Shown in pieces: positions 34,029-41,481 of a stretch of DNA of 52,647 nucleotides (position 1 is the first letter of the stretch; each line of letters starts with the position of its first letter). Source of the DNA: an uncultured Hungatella sp. (GTDB taxonomy: Bacteria > Bacillota > Clostridia > Lachnospirales > Lachnospiraceae); contig CAMUJH010000028.1 in assembly GCA_947089145.1 (NCBI GenBank), positions 1 to 52,647 of the forward strand, in the 5' to 3' direction. The notes under the pieces were generated by a model. That model was given only the letters and a program-made list of their open reading frames with translations. It did not search any database and was not told the DNA's origin. The translations under genes and the position numbers were made by a program.

Positions 34029-35373
34029 AACTTAATTTTCCTCCCTCATTTTCTCCAAATTCCTTACTGCCATCCAAAATCAGTTTCATGGCCCAGGTGG
34101 GAACCGACACATCCTCGTACTGATCCTGAATAAACACAAAAGCCGTATCGTATGGCGGCATTTTCACCGGATAAATCCCTTTCCCGTCAGTAAAATACAG
34201 CAGTCCCCGCAGCCTTGTAAACTGCCCCTGTTTTTTCAGGCCGGCCACATATTCAAATGCAGGCCGGAAATCCGTTCCTCCGTTTCCTTTTATGGTAAAA
34301 TTCTTCATATATTCTTCCATCTGCCTTTTATCCGTAATCACCACATCAGAGCGAACCTGATCATCGCACTGAATAATATGGACATTGATCTTTCTGAAAT
34401 AGCTTTCGCTTTCACTTAAAACCCCATACGTTTCCTCCAGAAAGCGTCTTACCAGCTGGCCGGAACAGGACATGGAAGTGTCAATAACCAATACAAAATC
34501 CTCAATCCGGTGCACCTCTTTTGATTCCAGGGGTTCGATCAGCGGCATGTTCCCGTACATGTTCAGTCCGTAGGTATAATAGATATAGTCAAAGGAATCA
34601 TGATCTGTCTGCATCTCCTCTTTCATAACAGCAAACTTTCTCAGAAAACGCTTATAATCATAGCGCTCCCTGTTTTCTACCTGAACCTGTTCAAGAAGGC
34701 TCTTTTCCTCATGTTCCCCGGAGGGGTCCAGCCCTGCAGACTCCATCTCACTCTGCATCTTTTCCCGGTTGTCTGTCCATCTGTTTTGTCTCGGAACCGG
34801 CATGCCCGGCGGCTGCCCTTCGCTCCATTTTTCATGGCTGTCCACATAAAATTCCGCTGCCAGCCGGGCATACTGATTCTCGGTCAGATCCATGTTCTGT
34901 AAAGCCCTGTAGATCCCCTCTGCAGTCAGCACCTTCATCTGCTTTTTCAGGCGAAGATACGTTTCTCTGCGGAAAGGCGCCGGCGCCGCATAGACGCACT
35001 TTTGGTAAAGCCCGTCAATAATGGATTCCATGGCAATGTCACAGGCCAGGTTCCAGTATGCTTCCCCTCGGCTTCCTTTGGCATCGAGATGGCAGAAAAG
35101 GCAGTGCAGCACCATGTGCAGATATGCACGATTTACATAAATCCTTCCCCGGCGGTAAAGGGCACACAAATGATCCGGATTATAGTAAATCACATACCCG
35201 TCAGTTCCCAGACCCTTCATAGACGGGTCGGACTCAAATCCCAGGCTGCTTAATGATATATCCAGGAAATGCATATTTAAGTATAATTCGTTTCTGGCGT
35301 CATGCAAAATCTGCGTACACAGGTTTACCATGTTCAGTTCTTCCAGCTGCCTGTGTCTGGCAGGGTCAATCAT
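34018..35373 (-). CDS. von Willebrand A protein (DUF2201-like)
   Basis: 451-residue partner of the MoxR ATPase. The N-terminal half resembles the DUF2201 putative metallopeptidase domain, but the expected HExxH reads HCLFCH, so peptidase activity is doubtful. A charged middle region follows. The C-terminal vWA-like domain has a MIDAS-type DTSMS, GNGGTDFRPAF (Thr position) and YFTDGKG. The start MIDPARH is set by AGGAGGGG. It follows the leucine-rich gene by 40 bp and overlaps the ATPase, forming a three-gene unit. Confidence 0.88.
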   Translation of the reverse strand: MIDPARHRQLEELNMVNLCTQILHDARNELYLNMHFLDISLSSLGFESDPSMKGLGTDGYVIYYNPDHLCALYRRGRIYVNRAYLHMVLHCLFCHLDAKGSRGEAYWNLACDIAMESIIDGLYQKCVYAAPAPFRRETYLRLKKQMKVLTAEGIYRALQNMDLTENQYARLAAEFYVDSHEKWSEGQPPGMPVPRQNRWTDNREKMQSEMESAGLDPSGEHEEKSLLEQVQVENRERYDYKRFLRKFAVMKEEMQTDHDSFDYIYYTYGLNMYGNMPLIEPLESKEVHRIEDFVLVIDTSMSCSGQLVRRFLEETYGVLSESESYFRKINVHIIQCDDQVRSDVVITDKRQMEEYMKNFTIKGNGGTDFRPAFEYVAGLKKQGQFTRLRGLLYFTDGKGIYPVKMPPYDTAFVFIQDQYEDVSVPTWAMKLILDGSKEFGENEGGKLSFEY

Positions 35374-35413
35374 ATGCCTGCCCCTCCTTTCTTCAGAGCC
35401 CTTGGCCTGGCCT

Positions 35414-36394
35414 CTACAGCGCAAATCTCCTCCTCTTCACAGCGCCCTGTCTCCCTGCCCTGTTCATCAGCAGGCTTACCGCCGGCATGTTTCCCCTCCG
35501 GTTGGCGGTTTCAATGACAATTTTCAAATCTTCTTTTTCATATAAAACATGTTCGGTCAGCCAGGTAAGGTGATCCATATTTTCTCTCCTGACAGCCTGA
35601 CAGGCGGCTGCCGTCCTATGCTCCTTCAGGTATTCCATATAGCGGCGTTTATATTCTTCTGATAAATGATATGGATGCATGATCCGCCCTAAAGCCAGTT
35701 CTGTCACCAGCTCTTCCGGTTCCTGAACCTGGACGTGGGGAAAAAGGCTGTCATATTCCTGAAACTGGAATCGGGTTTGAACAAAAGCATTGCGGTATCT
35801 CTGACCGCACCCGTGAGTATTGGTCACCAGAATCCTGGCAGGGGTATTTTCCACTGCCTCCTCAAAAAATTCGGGAAAAATCAGCAGGGCTTTTTCCTCT
35901 CCGTCATAGGTTACTGTCAGGGTCTGCCTTAACTCTGCAAGAATCTCTTTCAGGCAGGATTTCTGTGATTCGTCTACATGGACTGTCAGATCTGTCACGC
36001 TCTGGCATCCGGTAAACACTCCAGCTCCCCAATCCAACGTTGTGCTGAACAGTTCCACCTTCCTCAGCCTGCTGCAGTTATAAAGCCCGTAAGCCCCTAC
36101 TTGTTTTAAGCTGGAGGGAAGCCGCAGCTCCTTAAGAACGTCCCCCTTTACTGCGGGCAGTTCTCCTGCTTCTTCCCATGACAGCCTCCGCCCGGATTCT
36201 GATATCCAGAACGCCCCTGGATGTCCCATGTCATTGTAATTTTCATGTGCGGAAAACAGATAGGGGGCCAGTGCCGTTACCGGCCTGCTGCCGGCCTGCT
36301 CGGGCACGGCTGCCAGGCTGTCTAAGCTTCTGTATTCTAAAATTGTGATTCCCTGCCCTTCCTCTTCACAAAGATATGCCGTATTTACCGCCAT
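35414..36394 (-). CDS. Leucine-rich-repeat-like protein of a vWA-MoxR cassette
   Basis: 326-residue cytoplasmic protein of unknown function. A BspA-type leucine-rich segment occupies about residues 85-135 (LKELRLPSSLKQVGAYGLYN, then CSRLRKVELF and GAGVFTGCQSVTDL). The C-terminal part is helical with an ankyrin-like ending (DLKIVIETANRRGNMPAVSL). No signal peptide. It is the first gene of the LRR-vWA-MoxR unit, with AAAGGA before its ATG. A recognition or substrate-adaptor role is a guess from the repeat types. Confidence 0.75.
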   Translation of the reverse strand: MAVNTAYLCEEEGQGITILEYRSLDSLAAVPEQAGSRPVTALAPYLFSAHENYNDMGHPGAFWISESGRRLSWEEAGELPAVKGDVLKELRLPSSLKQVGAYGLYNCSRLRKVELFSTTLDWGAGVFTGCQSVTDLTVHVDESQKSCLKEILAELRQTLTVTYDGEEKALLIFPEFFEEAVENTPARILVTNTHGCGQRYRNAFVQTRFQFQEYDSLFPHVQVQEPEELVTELALGRIMHPYHLSEEYKRRYMEYLKEHRTAAACQAVRRENMDHLTWLTEHVLYEKEDLKIVIETANRRGNMPAVSLLMNRAGRQGAVKRRRFAL

Positions 36395-36590
36395 AAAACC
36401 GTTCCTTTCTGTTCTTCCGCATTTCTATGCCCCATTATAATACTTTTCCCTGTCTTCAACAAGGGCCTCCTGCAGCCGTTGGGGCAAAAATATCTCTCAA
36501 TGCTGCCACAGCGTGAAAGCTGTACTGTGTCAATTATGCACATAGAGTCTTTGTTCTCCCACATTTTTTTCATAGGAATTCATAAAAATA

Positions 36591-36619
36591 TTGAATAATA
36601 CAGAAAAAAAGTGTAAACT
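36591..36619 (+). promoter_or_regulatory. Sigma-A promoter of rpoN
   Basis: TTGAAT (36591-36596) and TAAACT (36614-36619) with a 17-bp spacer, about 55 bp before the rpoN ATG. Confidence 0.7.
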
Positions 36620-36674
36620 AAAACTAAATTCCACATATGCCGAAAAAATACATTATATACAGAAGGAGAGCCCC

Positions 36675-37856
36675 ATGGATTTAAACAGTTACATAGCAGC
36701 CGAACAAAAACAATCCCTGTCTCCAAATCAGGTTCAGGCCTTAAATATCCTGGCGTTTACCAACCAGGAACTGGAAGACTTTATGGTAAATGAATATCTG
36801 GAAAATCCGATGCTGGAAAATGCGGAACGCAAAGAAAATGAAATCATGACAAGCATCGAAAAATTTTCTGACAGCGAAGCGGAAACCGCCTACGCGGATC
36901 AGCATCCAGGTAATCCTGACGGGGATGAACCGTACCGAAGAGAATTGTCCGCCAAAAAGGGGAGTTCTGTAAAAGAAAACCTCCTTGGGCAGCTTAACTG
37001 GAACGACTACTCCAAACGCCAGTGGAAGATTATGGGGTATCTTATAGACTGCCTGGATGAAAAGGGGTTCTTCAGCCACGATATTGAGGAGCTTTCTGAG
37101 ACATCCGGATATGGAAAGGAAGAGCTTTCTCAGTGCCTTGCTGTGCTGCGTAAACTGGAGCCTGCGGGAATCTTCTCCCCTAATCTGGCTGAATGCCTTA
37201 TCAGGCAATTAGAAGAGCGGGCCATTGAGGACGAAACGCTGTTTCTTCTTTTAAGGGAACATCTGGCCCATCTGGTAAGCGGACAGATAGGCGTCATATC
37301 CCGAAGCCTTGGGATATCCACCATCCAGGTGAAGGAATACATCCACTTAATCGGAAGCCTGAACCCCCGTCCCATTATGGATATTCAGCGGTCAGAAGCC
37401 TCCTACGTAGTGCCGGATATTCTGGTATCCCGGCCTGGAGGAAGATGGGTCGTGGAAATCAATGACCAGTGGATGGGAGATTATAAATACAGTGAGTATT
37501 ATATTCACATGATGGAGCAGTCCACTGATCCGGAACTGACAGCATATTTTAAGGAACGGCTGGAGCGCGCAAGATTTGTTATCAGCTGCGTGGAACAAAG
37601 GAGAAAAACCATTGTCCGCATTGTGGATGCCATCTTGCTGCGGCAGGAGAAATATTTTGAGCTAAAGGGCCCGCTGGCTCCTATGGGGCTGGAAGATATT
37701 GCAGAGGACCTGGGGCTCCACGCATCTACCGTAAGCCGCGCCATTAGGGGAAAATACATACAATATAAAAAGACCGTGCCCCTTAAAGCCCTGTTTACAT
37801 CAGCCGTTTCAAAAGACGGAGAACATGAGGGCATTGCTTCTGTAATGATATCTTAA
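36675..37856 (+). CDS. rpoN: Sigma-54 factor lacking the RpoN box
   Basis: RNA polymerase sigma-54 factor, 393 residues. The Gln-rich activator-interacting region I (QKQSLSPNQVQALNILAFTNQEL), the core-binding region and the helix-turn-helix (DIAEDLGLHASTVSRAIRGKY) are present. The family usually continues about 60 residues to the -24-recognising RpoN box (ARRTVAKYRE). Here the frame stops after GIASVMIS and is followed directly by a terminator, so the box is absent. The start MDLNSY is fixed by AAGGAGAG. Promoter recognition at -24 is expected to be impaired or altered. No sigma-54 activator gene is in the window. Confidence 0.88.
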   Translation: MDLNSYIAAEQKQSLSPNQVQALNILAFTNQELEDFMVNEYLENPMLENAERKENEIMTSIEKFSDSEAETAYADQHPGNPDGDEPYRRELSAKKGSSVKENLLGQLNWNDYSKRQWKIMGYLIDCLDEKGFFSHDIEELSETSGYGKEELSQCLAVLRKLEPAGIFSPNLAECLIRQLEERAIEDETLFLLLREHLAHLVSGQIGVISRSLGISTIQVKEYIHLIGSLNPRPIMDIQRSEASYVVPDILVSRPGGRWVVEINDQWMGDYKYSEYYIHMMEQSTDPELTAYFKERLERARFVISCVEQRRKTIVRIVDAILLRQEKYFELKGPLAPMGLEDIAEDLGLHASTVSRAIRGKYIQYKKTVPLKALFTSAVSKDGEHEGIASVMIS

Positions 37857-37857
37857 T

Positions 37858-37894
37858 AAAAAGCGGCTTCCGTCAGTTGTGGAAGCCGCTTTTT
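37858..37894 (+). terminator. Terminator of rpoN
   Basis: AAAAAGCGGCTTCC and GGAAGCCGCTTTTT, a perfect 14-bp stem with a 9-nt loop, two bases after the rpoN stop and ending in T's. It can serve the convergent acylphosphatase gene too. Confidence 0.92.
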
Positions 37895-37925
37895 ATCAGC
37901 AGTCTTTTTTCCATCATAATATTTT

Positions 37926-38195
37926 TTAATACACTACCCGAAACTTCGACTCCTCCACACAGGGAATCTCCGCCACTTCCATATTGTCAATGGAAATAAA
38001 CTGCTGCCTCTGCAAATCCTGCAGAAACCGTTCAATATTCGTCTCTTCCCCCTGGACTTCCATCTCCACCCGATCATCCCAAAGATTTTTCACCCACCCG
38101 GTCAGCTTTCTGGACTGGGCCAGGTAAGTGGCCCGGTAGCGAAACCCTACACCCTGCACCCTGCCGGAAAAATAAATATGCCTTCTTACCTCCAT
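37926..38195 (-). CDS. acyP: Acylphosphatase
   Basis: Small (89 aa) enzyme hydrolysing acyl phosphates such as acetyl phosphate or carbamoyl phosphate. The catalytic loop GRVQGVGFRYR (substrate-binding Arg) and the catalytic Asn in GWVKNLWDDRVE are both intact. It follows the dehydrogenase gene by 16 bp on the same strand and is probably the last gene of that transcript. Confidence 0.95.
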   Translation of the reverse strand: MEVRRHIYFSGRVQGVGFRYRATYLAQSRKLTGWVKNLWDDRVEMEVQGEETNIERFLQDLQRQQFISIDNMEVAEIPCVEESKFRVVY

Positions 38196-38211
38196 AAGCC
38201 GCCTCTCCTTT

Positions 38212-39108
38212 CTACACCCCCAGATACACCCGTATATTATCCAATACCTTCTTGCTCAAAAGTTCAAATGCCTGTTTCGTCCTCCCCACGGAAGTCCCCA
38301 TACAGATCACATTTTCTCTCTGAATCAGCTCACCACTCTCATCTCCAATGGCTGCCTCCGTATCACAGCAGTACAGATTATGCCTGCATTCCAGCCATTT
38401 GGCCAAAGCGTCTCTGTCAGAAGCCGTGCCAATAGAAGTATTCATCAGGATCTTTTTATTTCCAAGGCATTGAAACTGCTCCTCATGGAGGAGGATCACA
38501 TTTTTGTTCAGGCAGGTAATGACTACCTGGCTTCCCTCAAGCAGATCATTCAGCGGCAGATACTCCATGCCTGCTGCCTCTCTCTTAGGTTTCCTGGTTC
38601 TGCTGTAGTAGGACACCTTAGCTCCCATCATCTGCAGAGCGTCCGCCACCATGCCTCCCGACACGCCCATGCCGATGATTCCCACTGAAAGCCCCGTAAG
38701 CTCCAGGGGTTCCTCCTGCCACATGGGGAAGTCAAACCCGTGAAGAATCCGCACCAGCTGGTACAGCACATACTCCACCACGCCCCGGTCCCCGTAATCC
38801 CGTATGCCCAGAACCTGAATCCCATGCTCCCTTGCATAGGCAATATCCACGTTGGCGCTGGCCTCCGAATACAGGCTGCAGCACATGCCAACATACCGGA
38901 CATTGGGACACTGCTCCAGCACGTTTTTTCGAATCTGGGACGTGTAGCTGACCAGAACGCCGTCAGCATCCCCGATTCTCCTCACGATTTCATCCTCATG
39001 TTCCGGGATGTCTTCATACAATACTACTTCCTCTGCATACCGCTTCAATTCCTCCTGGGCTGACGGAATCAGGCTTACAGGTTCTATGGCCACTAATTTT
39101 TTAAACAT
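38212..39108 (-). CDS. D-2-hydroxyacid dehydrogenase-like protein with altered active site
   Basis: About 298 residues with the fold of D-isomer-specific 2-hydroxyacid dehydrogenases: N-terminal substrate lobe, then the NAD-binding motif GIIGMGVSGGMVADAL (about residue 143 on). The catalytic Arg position (usually NTARG) reads NTSIGTASD, and the catalytic His (usually PHIG) reads CMGTSVG. Classical dehydrogenase chemistry is therefore doubtful. The second ATG (MFKKL) is preferred for spacing to AGGAGA. It lies between the aspartate-dehydrogenase-like gene and acyP on the same strand. Substrate unknown. Confidence 0.8.
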   Translation of the reverse strand: MFKKLVAIEPVSLIPSAQEELKRYAEEVVLYEDIPEHEDEIVRRIGDADGVLVSYTSQIRKNVLEQCPNVRYVGMCCSLYSEASANVDIAYAREHGIQVLGIRDYGDRGVVEYVLYQLVRILHGFDFPMWQEEPLELTGLSVGIIGMGVSGGMVADALQMMGAKVSYYSRTRKPKREAAGMEYLPLNDLLEGSQVVITCLNKNVILLHEEQFQCLGNKKILMNTSIGTASDRDALAKWLECRHNLYCCDTEAAIGDESGELIQRENVICMGTSVGRTKQAFELLSKKVLDNIRVYLGV

Positions 39109-39189
39109 ATTCATTCTCCTCTCATTTAATCATTATCCACACATGCTGTTTTGCATCATCTGCCTGAACTTAAAACGCATCCCATCCCT

Positions 39190-39987
39190 TTAAAACATGA
39201 TCGGCGATACCAGGTTCTGCAGAAGCGCCACCACGCTCCATGCGGCAATGTCGCTGGTTCTGGAATAGACGTCCACCGCGGCCGTCACTCCGTCTATTTC
39301 TGCCGTAATCTTATGGTCGTCTCCTTCCATCCCTGGCACGCTGAAAATGTGGAACCGTGTTTTCTCTGTCCCCGCCGTGGCCAGGGATGCGGCCACGGAC
39401 ACATTTACCTTTGTGGGCAAAAGCTTAATGGCCTCTTTCGTGTTCCCGTCAAATACCTTTGACTCCTCCTTATCCTCCAGCAGTTCCTCCCGAAACACGG
39501 GAGTATTTTGAAGGGATTTCGGCCCTTTGCGGGTCACCATCTCTGTCTTCACCTGTCCCATCAGGGAAAGGGTCCGAAGCACGTCGAAGCCTCCGATTGC
39601 ACCGGAAGCAATATGTACCTTTGTGCCGTTGTCCCTGGCTGTATATTTTATCCGGTTATAGAATGCTTCGTCGGCAAAGGCGCCGATGGACAGCACCACC
39701 AGGCTGGCCCCGGCTTTTAACACCTTCTCCCCGATGTCTCTCACCAGCTGCACCGAAGCCATCTCCGTCACATAGTCCGGCTTTACGGCCAGCAATTCCT
39801 CAATAGTCTCAAATGCCGGACATCCCGCTTTATCCGCCATGGACCGGGCATGTTCCCTGTTTCTTCCAAGGACGCCCACAATCTCGTACTCAGGAAGAAG
39901 CCCGTCCCTCCAGGCATCTGTTAAAATGTTTCCCAATTTTCCGCAGCCTGCTATGGCAAGCCGCTTTTTTGCTGATTGTGATTTCAT
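39190..39987 (-). CDS. Aspartate dehydrogenase family oxidoreductase
   Basis: 265-residue NAD(P)-dependent enzyme of the L-aspartate dehydrogenase (NadX/DUF108) family. The Rossmann motif IAGCGKLGN is near the start. SIGAFAD and the family motif ASGAIGGFDVLRTL follow, then VNVSVAASLA. Aspartate dehydrogenases feed iminoaspartate into NAD synthesis or catabolise aspartate. No nadA/nadC neighbours are present, and it sits with an atypical hydroxyacid dehydrogenase, so a different amino-acid or imine substrate is possible. AAGGAGA precedes the ATG. Confidence 0.85.
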   Translation of the reverse strand: MKSQSAKKRLAIAGCGKLGNILTDAWRDGLLPEYEIVGVLGRNREHARSMADKAGCPAFETIEELLAVKPDYVTEMASVQLVRDIGEKVLKAGASLVVLSIGAFADEAFYNRIKYTARDNGTKVHIASGAIGGFDVLRTLSLMGQVKTEMVTRKGPKSLQNTPVFREELLEDKEESKVFDGNTKEAIKLLPTKVNVSVAASLATAGTEKTRFHIFSVPGMEGDDHKITAEIDGVTAAVDVYSRTSDIAAWSVVALLQNLVSPIMF

Positions 39988-40015
39988 GGTGATTCTCCTT
40001 CTGACACTCTAATTC

Positions 40016-41239
40016 TCAAAATAAAAAACATTCCTGCTCCACCACCTTTTTCTCCTGCAGAATCCGTTCCATCAGCGGCTGGAGCAAAGGCTCCTCCATC
40101 CTTTTCATCTTCTCCCAGGCAGACGCCTCCATATCCGTCCCATAACTCAGATACTTCTCATACTGGGCTGTATCCATAAACAGCGGCTTCACCAATGGAA
40201 AAATCTCTGTCCGGATATACCGGAAAATCCGCACTCCCCCATAATCCAAGTCCCCGGTGTGATAGTACTCAATCTTTTCTCCCGCCTGTCGCTGCCTTTC
40301 AAGAACTCGCTCCAGTCCCACCAGGAACTCCCTCTCCCTGGGAGAGAAAAACCCATGACAGAACAAAATCAGCGTCCCTTTCTCAAATGGCATGGACATA
40401 TAATTTGCCTTATTCTCCACAGTGATCACCCTGCGAATCCTCTGGACCTGGTCAATCACCCCATATTTCAGTGTCTCCGAGTTTAAAACCGTTCCATAGG
40501 GAAACGCCGACAAATCAATGACCTTTTCCCCCAGAATAATCTGCAGCTCCCCTTTTAGTTCCAGTTCCTGAGCATAATTCTCCAAATAAAGCTGAGACAA
40601 AATCTCATGTTCGCTCATAGCCTCATCAATCATGGGATGATATTTCCTCCCGATACTGACCACCCTTGATTTCAATACTCTCTCAAACACCTTGGAGCCA
40701 TTTAGATATTTACTGCTGAACACCCGTATAAACACAGGCTCTCTCAATTTCTCCATGCTGTCAAGACATCGAAACAAAAGCTCCCCATACTTCTCCAAAT
40801 CACCTGGATACTTTCCTCTGTCAATCTCCCGGAAAACATCCCTGTAGTAAGCCTTCAGCCAGGGCTCCTGGGCCTGCCTTTCATACCTGTCCGCACACTG
40901 CCTGGCTCCTTCAAGACGGCTCCGCTTAGACTCCCTGCCAATGACCCGGTAAATCTTAGGCATGTCCCTTAATCCATAAGTCACCTTCTCCATTTCCGAG
41001 CCTGCGCAAAACCAGGTAACCCGAATCAGGCCCATCTGTTCCAGCTTTCTGGCCTCCTCTATCAGTTCGCTCTTTCCAACCGCATCATAATCTGACTGCT
41101 GAATCTTAAAGCTGCGGTTCCCGTCTGTCTCCTCCCGCCAGTCATTTGCGCTGTTCTCAAATTTATCAATCACCTTGTTAAGCAAATAATACGCAGTCTG
41201 CCCATTCCCTTTTTGCACCTCCCTATTTGTTCGTCCCAC
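40016..41239 (-). CDS. jetD: Wadjet nuclease subunit JetD
   Basis: Toprim-type endonuclease subunit of the Wadjet plasmid-defence system, 407 residues. A DUF3322-like N-terminal region leads to the DUF2220/Toprim domain. Its catalytic residues are visible: Glu275 in TVENKANY and the GDLDYGG acidic pair at about 329-335. In known Wadjet systems JetD cleaves circular DNA extruded by the JetABC motor. The start is a GTG with AAGGAAGG upstream. It is the last gene of the operon, separated from jetC by 238 bp, of which 167 bp is a hairpin element. Confidence 0.93.
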   Translation of the reverse strand: MGRTNREVQKGNGQTAYYLLNKVIDKFENSANDWREETDGNRSFKIQQSDYDAVGKSELIEEARKLEQMGLIRVTWFCAGSEMEKVTYGLRDMPKIYRVIGRESKRSRLEGARQCADRYERQAQEPWLKAYYRDVFREIDRGKYPGDLEKYGELLFRCLDSMEKLREPVFIRVFSSKYLNGSKVFERVLKSRVVSIGRKYHPMIDEAMSEHEILSQLYLENYAQELELKGELQIILGEKVIDLSAFPYGTVLNSETLKYGVIDQVQRIRRVITVENKANYMSMPFEKGTLILFCHGFFSPREREFLVGLERVLERQRQAGEKIEYYHTGDLDYGGVRIFRYIRTEIFPLVKPLFMDTAQYEKYLSYGTDMEASAWEKMKRMEEPLLQPLMERILQEKKVVEQECFLF

Positions 41240-41314
41240 TTTCTATCCGCCTTCCTTATTTAAGTTCCACATAAACTTTAATATTTGACAATCCTGCTTT
41301 TACACCTGCTAATA

Positions 41315-41481
41315 CTAGTACTGCATTGCGGAAATTCCAGTGAATAAAGCACCCGCTGTCTACGCCCTCTGCACGTCTGCAAAGCTAGACGTAGGCACCA
41401 CTACGCCGTCGCTTTGCAGACGCACAGATCACGCAGACATCTGGCACTTTTTTCACCGTTATTTCCGCAATGCAGTACTAG
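41315..41481. mobile_element. 167-bp MITE-like hairpin element at the jetC stop codon
   Basis: Perfect 21-bp terminal inverted repeats (41315-41335 and 41461-41481), each starting with CTAGTACTGCATTGCGG. The interior is also self-complementary: CGTCTGCAAAGC pairs with GCTTTGCAGACG, and GACGTAG with CTACGCCGTC, around a GCACCAC loop. It carries no ORF. The outermost CTAG may be a duplicated 4-bp target, and the right copy supplies the jetC TAG stop. It looks like a miniature inverted-repeat transposable element; a structured regulatory insert is the alternative. Confidence 0.8.

Noticed and set aside
41240-41314. Possible separate promoter for jetD
   Set aside because: A TTGTCA is present, but there is no -10 at an acceptable distance; cotranscription through the hairpin element is as likely.
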